Assembly: GCA_028293425.1 (NCBI GenBank)
Contig: JAQGOV010000352.1
Location: 1 to 35,505, forward strand
DNA length: 35,505 nt
Reading direction: 5' to 3'
Source of the DNA: Verrucomicrobiales bacterium
GTDB taxonomy: Bacteria > Verrucomicrobiota > Verrucomicrobiia > Limisphaerales > JAQGOV01
A program made the position numbers and the translations under genes. Positions 12,270-22,689 of the stretch are shown here, one piece after another (positions within the stretch are counted from its first letter, which is position 1; each line of letters opens with the position of its first letter). Below the pieces are notes generated by a model that was given only the letters and a program-made list of their open reading frames with translations, had not been told where the DNA came from and did not search any database.

Positions 12270-13751
12270 TTACGCGATCACCTTTTGCACTACGTTCCCG
12301 GCCACGTCCGTGAGCCGGAAATCCCGTCCCTGGAATCGATAAGTGAGCTTCGTATGGTCCAATCCAAATAGGTGCAGCATCGTCGCATGGAAATCGTTTA
12401 CATGCACCGGGTCCTTGATCGGGTTCCAGCCAAGGTCGTCCGTTTCTCCAAGGACCTGCCCGCCCTTGACTCCCCCTCCAGCCATCCAAACGCTAAAAGC
12501 GAAAGGATGATGATCGCGTCCGCTGACGGTCTTAAACGCAGGGCGATTCTCACCGAGCGGCGTGCGGCCGAACTCAGATGTCCAGACCACCAGGGTCGAG
12601 TCGAGCAGACCACGTTGCTTGAGGTCTTTCAGCAGCGCCCCGACCGGCTGATCCACGACCTTGCAGTTGAACTGCAAATCAGAATCCAGATCGTTGTGAT
12701 GATCCCACGAAGCATGATGAATGCTGACAAAGCGGACCCCCCGCTCGACCATTCGGCGCGCCAACAGGCAATTCTTGGAAAAGGTTTTGAAAGCGTCTGG
12801 TCCCCCGCCCCGCTGGGTGCGCAGTCCACCCGCGTCGCGGTCAATGCCATAAGCCTCGAGCGTTTGGGCGGATTCGCCGGACAGCTCGCACAACTCAGGC
12901 GTGGATAGCTGCATCCTCGCTGCCAATTCGTAGGCGGCAATGCGGCTCGCAATTTCCGGATCTCCCACCACTTTTTGCCGCATCTTGTTTAGGTCTCGCA
13001 ACGTATCCAACCCATAGTGCCGCATCTCGGCAGTGAAGCCGTCCGGGTTGTTTAAGTCCTGGACAGGTTCACCTTGGGCGCGAAAATTGACACCAGCAAA
13101 GGTGGTAGGCAAAAAGCCGCTGCCGAACATGGTGTTTCCGCCGCTGGGCACCCGCCCGGCCGTTAGCACCACATAGCCGGGCAGGTTCCGCGAAGGGCTG
13201 CCCAGCGCATACGTTACCCACGAGCCCACGCTGGGACGGCCCAAATTCTGCGACCCGGTGTACATGAGCAATTCACCCGGATGATGATTGAAAGCCTCCG
13301 TGTGCATCGTGCGTACCAGGCAAATGTCGTCCGCGCAGGAGCCGATGTGCGGGAGCATGCCGGACATTTCCATTCCGCAATGGCCGTAACGCTGGAAGGG
13401 ATGAGGGCTCCCCATCAGCACCGCCGATTCCTTTTGCAAAAAAGCAAACCGAACGTTCGTCGTCATCGACTCGGGCATCTTCTGCCCGTTTAGTTCCTTA
13501 AGCTTAGGCTTGGGATCAAACAAATCCACCTGGCTCACCCCGCCTTCCATGAAGAGGAAAATGCATTGCTTGGCTTTAGGAGCAAAATGGGGTGGCTTGA
13601 TCGCAAACGGCTGAGTTAGTCCGTTGGGGCCCTCCGCAGCGAGCAATCCGTCTCCCTGGAACAGCGATGCGAGAGCTAGCCCGCCCAATCCACTGGCGGC
13701 GGTCGCCAGGAAATCCCTGCGGGTGATTTGAATAATATCTTTGGCATCCAT
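12270..13751 (-). CDS. DUF1501 domain protein with Tat signal
   Basis: 493-residue protein of the DUF1501 family (PF07394), structurally related to the alkaline-phosphatase/sulfatase fold. The N-terminus has a twin-arginine signal: Arg11-Arg12 in TRRDFLA, then a hydrophobic stretch (SGLGGLALASLF), so it is exported folded through Tat. Family motifs seen include FLFMEGGVSQVDLFDPKP (about residues 65-83), VRTMHTEAFNHHPGE (near 148), and the C-terminal block VVWTSEFGRTP with DHHPFAFSVW. The reaction is unknown. The start codon lies 2 bases after the stop of the DUF1553 gene, with GGGAG 5 bases ahead. Such pairs recur in Planctomycetota and Verrucomicrobiota and probably act together outside the cytoplasm. 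Confidence 0.93.
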   Translation of the reverse strand: MDAKDIIQITRRDFLATAASGLGGLALASLFQGDGLLAAEGPNGLTQPFAIKPPHFAPKAKQCIFLFMEGGVSQVDLFDPKPKLKELNGQKMPESMTTNVRFAFLQKESAVLMGSPHPFQRYGHCGMEMSGMLPHIGSCADDICLVRTMHTEAFNHHPGELLMYTGSQNLGRPSVGSWVTYALGSPSRNLPGYVVLTAGRVPSGGNTMFGSGFLPTTFAGVNFRAQGEPVQDLNNPDGFTAEMRHYGLDTLRDLNKMRQKVVGDPEIASRIAAYELAARMQLSTPELCELSGESAQTLEAYGIDRDAGGLRTQRGGGPDAFKTFSKNCLLARRMVERGVRFVSIHHASWDHHNDLDSDLQFNCKVVDQPVGALLKDLKQRGLLDSTLVVWTSEFGRTPLGENRPAFKTVSGRDHHPFAFSVWMAGGGVKGGQVLGETDDLGWNPIKDPVHVNDFHATMLHLFGLDHTKLTYRFQGRDFRLTDVAGNVVQKVIA

Positions 13752-13753
13752 AG

Positions 13754-16804
<3,051 letters not shown>

Positions 16805-16817
16805 GAGCAAACAAGTG

Positions 16818-16889
16818 CGATGTCTTGATGACGAACGGGAAAGCCCCCGAATTTAATTTGTTTTCACTTAGTTTCGATGCCTTGATGAC
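16818..16889. repeat. Two 15-bp direct repeats between DUF1553 gene and purU
   Basis: CGATGTCTTGATGAC at 16818-16832 and CGATGCCTTGATGAC at 16875-16889 match at 14 of 15 positions, with starts 57 bases apart. They lie in the 306-base divergent gap (16805-17110) between the DUF1549/DUF1553 gene and purU, 14 and 71 bases upstream of the former. They may be binding sites for a regulator. I see no purine, glycine or tetrahydrofolate riboswitch in the gap and no other clear element. Confidence 0.45.
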
Positions 16890-17110
16890 CCGAAGCCGCA
16901 TTTCTAGGCGAGATCATGAAACGCTTGCCTTGTTTTAATGCCACCCTTGGGAAGGCTCATGCTGATTCACCACGCATCAAGCTGTAGTGTTGCCCGTCGG
17001 GAAAAGCCGTTCCTGCTCGCGCTTTCAGAAGCACGGGGGCATGGAAACACCCCGCCTCAAGATCCTTGTGTGCCGCCCTCAGTGGCTTACTCTTTTCTGG
17101 TCATTTAACC

Positions 17111-17947
17111 GTGAAAACACATTTGCTCTTGATCGATTGCGCGGACGAACCGGGATTAATCCATAAAATCACGGGAGTCCTGCTGCATGGGGGATTTAAT
17201 ATTATCCGGAATGCGGAATTTGTGGACGAAGCGGCGTCTCGCTTTTTCATGCGCACCGAATTCACAGGCGCGCCTGACCCGCATCCCTTAGTGGACCGGT
17301 TGAGCCAAAACTTGCCACCCAAGGCCCGAGTGCGTCTGGCCAGTCCTGGTTCCCGTTCTTTGGTGGTTCTTGTAACCAAGGAACATCATTGTCTCGCCGA
17401 GTTGCTCATCCGCCAGGCTTATAAGGAACTGGGGGCAGAGATTCGGGCGGTGATTGGAAACCACAGCACCTTGAAACCGCTAGCGGACCAATTTGGACTT
17501 CCTTTCATCCACGTGAGCCATCTCGACAAAACCCGCGATGAGCACGAAGCGGAACTTTCCGCTGCCATTGATCAGCATGCTCCGGATTATATCGTGCTCG
17601 CCAAATACATGCGCATCCTCGGCGGCTCATTTGTGCGCCGTTATGAAAATCGGCTTATCAACATTCACCATTCGTTTCTACCCGCCTTCATCGGCGCTGA
17701 ACCTTACCTCCAGGCTTATAATCGGGGGGTCAAAATCATTGGTGCCACCGCGCATTTCGTCACCGAGGAACTGGACCACGGCCCGATCATTTGCCAGGAT
17801 ATCTTCCCCGTGGATCACACCCACAGCGCGCGGCAGATGGCGCAAACCGGACGGGACATCGAGAAATCCGTGCTCGCCCGCGCCCTGCGGCTAGTTTTGG
17901 AAGAACGGGTATTCCTAAACGGCCTCAGAACCGTCATCTTCGATTAA
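17111..17947 (+). CDS. purU: Formyltetrahydrofolate deformylase
   Basis: Hydrolyses 10-formyltetrahydrofolate to tetrahydrofolate and formate, supplying formate for PurT and balancing the one-carbon pool. An N-terminal ACT domain covers about residues 1-80 (DEPGLIHKITGVLLHGGFNI, then FFMRTEF). The formyltransferase fold runs from about 85 to the end. The catalytic triad is visible as Asn184 and His186 in NIHHSFLPAF, and Asp222 in LDHGPII; the spacing Asn-x-His and 38 to Asp matches the GART family. YIVLAKYMRIL is also typical. The frame is open back to a TTG at 17066, but the GTG at 17111 gives 278 residues, almost equal to E. coli PurU (280), and starts just before the ACT strand. No good ribosome binding site precedes either. 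Confidence 0.95.
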   Translation: MKTHLLLIDCADEPGLIHKITGVLLHGGFNIIRNAEFVDEAASRFFMRTEFTGAPDPHPLVDRLSQNLPPKARVRLASPGSRSLVVLVTKEHHCLAELLIRQAYKELGAEIRAVIGNHSTLKPLADQFGLPFIHVSHLDKTRDEHEAELSAAIDQHAPDYIVLAKYMRILGGSFVRRYENRLINIHHSFLPAFIGAEPYLQAYNRGVKIIGATAHFVTEELDHGPIICQDIFPVDHTHSARQMAQTGRDIEKSVLARALRLVLEERVFLNGLRTVIFD

Positions 17948-17955
17948 GGGCTTCT

Positions 17956-18165
17956 TCATTGGCTCGGTTGTGGCCATGACACCCAGCCGACTACATTTTC
18001 CATTTCTTTGCCGCCATCGTGCGAAATCCATCGCCCATCGCCCTCATGTAAAGCCAAACAGCGAACCTTGGGGGTGACCACAAACACGGGCTGATTCGTT
18101 GGCGGCATCGCCTCGCGGGTGAGCGTGTATCCCAATGTCTTAAGTTCTTCTTCGTACAAAGTCAT
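17956..18165 (-). CDS. Small protein of unknown function
   Basis: 69-residue predicted cytoplasmic protein starting MTLYEEELKTLGY. It has a balanced, protein-like composition, with no membrane span and no Cys pair. GAGGTG lies 8 bases ahead of the ATG. It converges on purU with 8 bases between the stops. The terminator after the Gfo/Idh-like gene lies upstream, so it would need its own promoter. I do not recognise a family. That it is a real gene rests on the start context and the gap it fills. Confidence 0.5.
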   Translation of the reverse strand: MTLYEEELKTLGYTLTREAMPPTNQPVFVVTPKVRCLALHEGDGRWISHDGGKEMENVVGWVSWPQPSQ

Positions 18166-18235
18166 AGGCAGGACACCTCTGGGCCCCTGACCATTGGCCA
18201 GCGACTCTAAAAAGTTCCCTACACTACATACGGAG

Positions 18236-18264
18236 AAAAAAAGCCGGATCTTTCAAGAATCTGG
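18236..18264 (-). terminator. Probable terminator after the Gfo/Idh/MocA-like gene
   Basis: Read on the minus strand, CCAGAT and ATCCGG form an imperfect stem (one A-C mismatch) around a 9-base loop, followed by C and seven T residues. It begins 6 bases after the stop codon at 18270. The stem is weak, the T tract strong. Confidence 0.5.
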
Positions 18265-18269
18265 AAAAT

Positions 18270-19253
18270 TTAAAAAGGCCCGCCATTCTGCCGCAGCACA
18301 TCCGCAATTTTGACCGGCTTGCCCCCCTGTCGTTTACTCTCGTCCGCGGCTTCCATGAAGGCAAAAAGCTCGATCGTTTCCCCCGTCGGGACAGGGGCCA
18401 CTCCTGTTTGGAAAAACTTAACAATTTCACGGACCAGCGGGGTATAATTTCCGCTTCCCTTCTGCTCAGCCACTCCCTTGTCCCCAAACACAATCACCTT
18501 GTGCGGCGTGGGACCGGTTTGCAGTCCAATCAAGGTCCCTAACCTTCCACCAGTCCATGTTCCAGTCACCACATCCGTGTCGCGGGTGGTGGATCGCACC
18601 ACCGATTCACAGCCCTGCCCCATAATCGTGAAAAGCGCTTCCGTGGGGTGCACGCCGTACCAGAAAAAATCCGGGTGATGCGGCTCCAGATGGCTTGGGC
18701 CATAGGAAATGCAGCTCCGGATTTGTCCCACGTTAACCTTCTTCACTTCCAGTAGGCTGTCATAAAATCGATACGAAGAGGCACTGAACACCGGCACGTT
18801 TTTCTCCTTTGCCAGGCGATAAATCGCTATGGCATCGCGCAACGATCCAGCGACCGGTTTATCAATGAAGATGGGCTTTCCTGCCTCGAAAACAGGTCTG
18901 GCTTGTTCCAGGTGCGGGCGGCCATCCACACTTTCCAGGAGTACTGCGTCGACCTGCTTGCAGAGCTCGGGAATGGAATCCACGATCTTCACCCCGAATT
19001 GCTCCTGCAACTGCTTTGTATAGCCCTCGACTCGGCTGGCACTCGATTCAATATCCGGGCTCCCGCCTTTGAAAGCCGCCACCACCTTCCCTCCCGCCAC
19101 GTGATCCTTCTGCTTTGGATCATTCAACAATTGCGTGAAGGCAACCACGTGAGATGTGTCCAGCCCAATGATTCCGATACGGAGTTCAGCGGCGGAAGCG
19201 GTTGAGGCCAGGCTCAGAAAAAGCAACAAACACGAATTCAGTCGGTTTAGCAT
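18270..19253 (-). CDS. Exported Gfo/Idh/MocA-like oxidoreductase family protein
   Basis: 327-residue protein with a Sec-type signal peptide (about residues 1-22, SLASTASAAE at the cleavage region; no twin arginine). It continues with a Rossmann-like domain, LRIGIIGLDTSHVVAF, and the lysine-containing motif as IDKPVAG (Asp130-Lys131-Pro132) where most relatives have EKP. The usual GxGxxG reads Gly30-Leu-Asp-Thr-Ser-His35, so two of its glycines are missing. The family oxidises or rearranges sugars and inositols with NAD(P), but an exported member with this loop may bind the cofactor differently or not at all. AGGA lies 8 bases before the ATG. It is divergent from the DUF2127 gene across 145 bases. 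Confidence 0.85.
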   Translation of the reverse strand: MLNRLNSCLLLFLSLASTASAAELRIGIIGLDTSHVVAFTQLLNDPKQKDHVAGGKVVAAFKGGSPDIESSASRVEGYTKQLQEQFGVKIVDSIPELCKQVDAVLLESVDGRPHLEQARPVFEAGKPIFIDKPVAGSLRDAIAIYRLAKEKNVPVFSASSYRFYDSLLEVKKVNVGQIRSCISYGPSHLEPHHPDFFWYGVHPTEALFTIMGQGCESVVRSTTRDTDVVTGTWTGGRLGTLIGLQTGPTPHKVIVFGDKGVAEQKGSGNYTPLVREIVKFFQTGVAPVPTGETIELFAFMEAADESKRQGGKPVKIADVLRQNGGPF

Positions 19254-19398
19254 CGCTCATTCCTGCTGAATCCAACTCCCACAGGCAAGAGAAAAGAGAC
19301 TACGAAGAAATCTCACCTTCGCTCTCTTTCTCCAGGCAAGTTTGCCACTCGGGTTTTTCTCTATTTGTCAGTTCCTTCCGGCCGAAGCACAGTAACGG

Positions 19399-19878
19399 AT
19401 GAGGAGAAGTTTGTGCCGTGAAGGCCTGGAGCTGGCTGGCCTGCGCGCGGCAGCCATTTTTGAGGCTTTTAAGGGGACAGTTATGTTGCTGGCTGGGCTT
19501 TGGCTGCTTTCGCTCCTCAATAAAGACGTCCAAGCCGTTGCTGAAAGTATTATAGCCCATCTTCACCTGGATCCAATCAGCCATTATCCGCGAGTCTTTC
19601 TAGAAATGGCAGGAAAGATCTCCGATGGCAATCTGCTTGGGGTTGCCGTCGGAGCCTTTGCTTATGCCGTGCTGCGCTGGTTTGAGGCTTTTGGCTTATG
19701 GCATTGCCGCGGTTGGGCCGAATGGCTGGGCGTGATCAGCGGCGGCCTTTTTCTTCCATTAGAAATTTTTGAGCTCACCCACGGCGTGACAGCGTTGCGA
19801 CTGGCCATTTTTGTGTTGAACTTGTCAGTGGTGTTGGGACTGGTTTATGTGATTCGCCACCCGCTCGCGGCTCGCTGA
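19399..19878 (+). CDS. DUF2127 family membrane protein
   Basis: 159-residue membrane protein of the DUF2127 family (PF09900), of unknown function. Four hydrophobic segments are seen at about residues 15-40, 78-95, 105-120 and 132-150. Family motifs are GLRAAAIFEAFKG near the N-terminus and RWFEAFGLWHCRGWAEW in the middle. The ATG at 19399 is followed by GAGGAG, which could instead serve a TTG at 19411, so the first four residues are uncertain. The DUF5069-like gene follows on the same strand after about 50 bases. Confidence 0.82.
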   Translation: MRRSLCREGLELAGLRAAAIFEAFKGTVMLLAGLWLLSLLNKDVQAVAESIIAHLHLDPISHYPRVFLEMAGKISDGNLLGVAVGAFAYAVLRWFEAFGLWHCRGWAEWLGVISGGLFLPLEIFELTHGVTALRLAIFVLNLSVVLGLVYVIRHPLAAR

Positions 19879-19930
19879 TTTTTCGGGCTGCCCTATTGTG
19901 CGAAACAGCCTTTCAGGTTTTACTAAACAC

Positions 19931-20464
19931 ATGAACGAATACGATTGGGCTGGGCAATTTCGAGAAGTATGGGTCCGCAGCGTGGCCGCTTATAACGCCG
20001 GCAAGACGAAGCCGCAGTCTTTGTTCAGTTCGCAGGATGTCGCATTTCTTGCCTCCATCGGTTGCACCCCTCAGGAGCTCTTTGATTTCGTGGAAGATTT
20101 CTGCCGCGGAGGCGAGCCCGATTACGATTCCGTTCTGCTGGTGACTTCCGCGCGCCGGGATTATTTCTACACCATCCAACACCGTCAGCTCTCGGCCAAA
20201 GTTATTTCCATGGATCAACTCCCGCCTAAAAGCGCTGCACTCGATGGCATCGAATGGCTGCCCCGGATCATCGTTAAAGCCCAGGCAAAATTGCGTGGTG
20301 AAATGCCCCCGGAGTTAATGTACGGCTGCGGTGGCGATCGCCCCTTCCTCACCAGCGTCAACACGCACCTGGCGGATTTCCTGAGGCTGGTCTGGGCTGT
20401 GGATGGCGATTCGCAAAAGGTCCTCGACTTTGTGCAGGAGCAAATTAAAAGAGCAAATGCTTAG
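19931..20464 (+). CDS. DUF5069-like protein
   Basis: 177-residue cytoplasmic protein. The second half resembles DUF5069: GIEWLPRIIVKAQAKLRGEM, then CGGDRPFL, and a C-terminal acidic helix ending in QEQIKRANA. The first half (MNEYDWAGQFREVWVRSV...) is helical and is not one I can assign. The frame extends to a GTG at 19898, but the ATG at 19931 gives a more natural N-terminus; neither has a clear ribosome binding site. Function unknown. A hairpin lies 64 bases after the stop. Confidence 0.75.
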   Translation: MNEYDWAGQFREVWVRSVAAYNAGKTKPQSLFSSQDVAFLASIGCTPQELFDFVEDFCRGGEPDYDSVLLVTSARRDYFYTIQHRQLSAKVISMDQLPPKSAALDGIEWLPRIIVKAQAKLRGEMPPELMYGCGGDRPFLTSVNTHLADFLRLVWAVDGDSQKVLDFVQEQIKRANA

Positions 20465-20527
20465 GTGTAAATGTGAAGCATTTCCGCTCGCCCAAAGCCT
20501 TCGAGCAATCCATTCCGCTGCAAGACT

Positions 20528-20557
20528 GCATCCCGCTTACCGGGATGCTTCTTCCTT
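20528..20557 (+). terminator. Hairpin between two convergent genes
   Basis: A perfect 8-bp stem GCATCCCG / CGGGATGC with loop CTTAC (20536-20540), followed by TTCTTCCTT. It is placed to end the DUF5069-like transcript and overlaps the last codons of the convergent minus-strand gene. The T tract is interrupted. Confidence 0.5.
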
Positions 20558-20884
20558 AGCTCGAGTCGTGGTGTCCATCACCTTTTTCGCTAAAACTCGA
20601 ATGGCATCCAAGCGGTCAGTCAGCAAGGCTTGAAGGTCCTTGGCCGCGAGCTTTTGGGCGGCGTTCGGCGGAGTCGAGAGCAGTTGCATGGCTTCGACTG
20701 CTTTTTCATTCAGCTCGAGCAGTTCCTGGTCTTTTGCCCCTTGCCGAGTTAAAGCCGCTTGGACGATCAAGGCAATCTGGTCCAGGTTCACTGTACAGCC
20801 TTTGAAATCATCCCCATAAATCGTGCGTAACACCTCTTCCGCGACTGCCTGCGCAAGGCGGCTGGACTCACTTTTCGAACTCAT
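20537..20884 (-). CDS. Small helical protein of unknown function
   Basis: 115-residue charged, alanine- and leucine-rich protein with no signal or membrane segment. It is predicted to be mostly helical (for example DQELLELNEKAVEAMQLL, and LLTDRLDAIRVLAKKVMD). It starts 60 bases after the DUF4336 gene on the same strand and may be the last gene of a three-gene unit. Only a weak AAGA precedes the ATG. I do not recognise a family. Confidence 0.6.
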   Translation of the reverse strand: MSSKSESSRLAQAVAEEVLRTIYGDDFKGCTVNLDQIALIVQAALTRQGAKDQELLELNEKAVEAMQLLSTPPNAAQKLAAKDLQALLTDRLDAIRVLAKKVMDTTTRAKEEASR

Positions 20885-20944
20885 TCTTGGAAAATGTGCC
20901 CCAGGACCGGAAATTTGCCTACCAGAATCTTTCCCCCTTGCGCT

Positions 20945-21619
20945 TCAGCGCCCGAGCGCTTTGGACAGCGCGCGCTTTGCCCCTGTGGAAATAACTTCGC
21001 CGTGCGCCACCACCAGCCGATCGAAATCCCAAGAAAGCATCGTATCGACCGAATTTGCAAACGCTGAATGGTTCCGAATGTTCATTCGGAACAACCGGCT
21101 CATCCCCGGAAAGCGAGCAATGCCCATCATGCGCCGTCGAACAAAATTCTCCCACCAAGAGTCAGTCGGTCCCCAGTTGAACACCAGGTCCGCCACAATG
21201 AGGGTCCGTGAAGGCCGATGGAGCATGACGATCTCCTGAAGCTTTGGAATGCCTTCCAATTTTAAGACCGAAATCTCATTGCCCCACGCTGCTGGAAGGA
21301 TTTCATCAAAAGGATACGTATCAAGCCCAGTGCTTTTCGCAAAAGCCTCGGGCGCGAGGTACGGTAACGCCGGAAAAGCCTGTCGACCCTGTTTGGCAAA
21401 AGTGTCATGAAACAACGTTGCCTCGACCAGCCACCCTGGCTCTCCCAGTGCCCGTATGGCAACCACGTCTTCAGCCGTGAACGGAGCCGTGGAATGGATG
21501 ATCAGCTCACCGCCAACCAGGCGCATAATGGTGACATTTCGCCCCAACGAAACTCCCAGCAGGCTGAGCGGATATCGCAGCAACCAGATGTTCTGGCCAA
21601 TCGGTTCAATCCTTGTCAT
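20945..21619 (-). CDS. DUF4336 domain protein
   Basis: 224-residue protein of the DUF4336 family, distantly related to the metallo-beta-lactamase fold. It opens with the typical IWLLRYPLSLLGVSLGRNVTIMRL and has PYLAPEAFAK near 86-95 and HRPSRTLIVADLVFNWG near 133. The HxHxDH motif of active metallo-hydrolases is absent; FHDTF (His71-Asp72) sits roughly where it would be. The C-terminal part has FDRLVVAHGEVI, matching the last His strand of the fold. Function unknown. It lies 66 bases downstream of the YycJ-like gene, so the two probably share a transcript. Confidence 0.8.
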   Translation of the reverse strand: MTRIEPIGQNIWLLRYPLSLLGVSLGRNVTIMRLVGGELIIHSTAPFTAEDVVAIRALGEPGWLVEATLFHDTFAKQGRQAFPALPYLAPEAFAKSTGLDTYPFDEILPAAWGNEISVLKLEGIPKLQEIVMLHRPSRTLIVADLVFNWGPTDSWWENFVRRRMMGIARFPGMSRLFRMNIRNHSAFANSVDTMLSWDFDRLVVAHGEVISTGAKRALSKALGR

Positions 21620-21685
21620 CGCATTTCCTGATGAAAGAGCGTTTAACGGATGCAGCGACCGCGGCGGGATCGCTAATCTATCCTG

Positions 21686-22492
21686 TTACAGCAACAAGCC
21701 CCGGGCTGCCGCCATTGCCAGCGTTGGACAAGGCACATCCTGTGAGGTGGTCTCGACCCGGACATGGGTTGCTCCGAGTTGCTGCACTTTCTCCGTGATA
21801 GTGCGATTCGCCAATTCCGGTTTGTTGCAATCGCTTGAAAGGTGACCTAAATAAAGGTGCTTCAGTTCCGCAGACACGATCTCCTCCACCACTTGCGCCG
21901 CCGCCTCGTTGGACAAATGACCATGACGGCTGATAATCCGCTGCTTGATGCTCCAGGGACGCCGAACGTCGTCCTGAAGCATCTGGCGGTCATAGTTGGT
22001 TTCCAACACAAGCACGTTTGCCGAACGCACCCGCTGCAGGATAAGTTTGGTGGCGTGCCCTAGATCTGTCAGAAAACCTATGTTTCCTTCCGAGGTATGC
22101 ACCAGGAACCCAACGGGGTCGTAAGCATCATGCGGAATGCTAAAGGTATCCACCGACACATCCCCGACGTCGAAGCTGGCTCCCGTGTTAAAAAGCCGAA
22201 AATCAAGCTTGAGCTGCAGCGTGGCTTCAATGGCTTCCTTCGTCAGCCGGTTGCAATAAATGGGTATATTCAGCTTTGCTGCCAGGCCCGTCAGGCCTTG
22301 AATATGGTCGGAATGCTCGTGGGTAATCAGGATACCCGTCAGGTTTTCGGGAGCCCTGCCAATAGAGAGCATGCGCTGTCGGATTTGCCTCCCGCTTAAC
22401 CCCGCATCTACCAACAGTCGCGCTTGCTCGGTCTCCAAATAGGCACAATTACCACTGGAGCCGCTGCCCAAAATCGTCACTTGCACTGGCAC
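21686..22492 (-). CDS. Metallo-beta-lactamase-fold hydrolase, YycJ/WalJ-like
   Basis: 268-residue cytoplasmic metallo-hydrolase. The N-terminal TILGSGSSGNCAYLE is characteristic of the YycJ (WalJ/VicX) branch. The metal site THEHSDH (His58, His60, Asp62, His63) is complete, with further likely ligands in IPHDA, FLTDLGH and YLGHLSSD. YycJ proteins are linked to double-strand break metabolism and to the WalRK regulon in Firmicutes; here there is no walRK nearby. The start is the GTG at 22492, with AAGG 7 bases ahead; a second GTG 6 bases downstream is less well placed. It heads a likely unit with DUF4336 and a small helical protein, and diverges from rpoN. Confidence 0.9.
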   Translation of the reverse strand: MPVQVTILGSGSSGNCAYLETEQARLLVDAGLSGRQIRQRMLSIGRAPENLTGILITHEHSDHIQGLTGLAAKLNIPIYCNRLTKEAIEATLQLKLDFRLFNTGASFDVGDVSVDTFSIPHDAYDPVGFLVHTSEGNIGFLTDLGHATKLILQRVRSANVLVLETNYDRQMLQDDVRRPWSIKQRIISRHGHLSNEAAAQVVEEIVSAELKHLYLGHLSSDCNKPELANRTITEKVQQLGATHVRVETTSQDVPCPTLAMAAARGLLL

Positions 22493-22652
22493 TGAGCGAC
22501 CTTAAAACCCCCTTTCACATTCGGCAATGAATTTTCCCAAAAGCCTGCCGATATTACGATTGAACCAAAAAGAGTCGGTGAAGGGACAAGAAGAAGCCCT
22601 CCCGAGATTGGCATTGGACTTTAGAAAAGCAATAGATGTGCCGATTTATTCC

Positions 22653-22682
22653 TTGAGTTTAATGCGAACATCATCCTACACT
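22653..22682 (+). promoter_or_regulatory. Candidate sigma-70-type promoter of rpoN
   Basis: TTGAGT (22653-22658) and TACACT (22677-22682) are separated by 18 bases. Transcription would begin near 22689-22690, which is the rpoN start codon itself, so the message may be leaderless. Each hexamer matches consensus at 4 of 6 positions. This is moderate evidence. Confidence 0.4.
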
Positions 22683-22689
22683 TTTTAAC

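Noticed and set aside
16861-17110. Possible folate or glycine riboswitch before purU
   Set aside because: No match to the conserved core sequences or pairing pattern of either class could be found.
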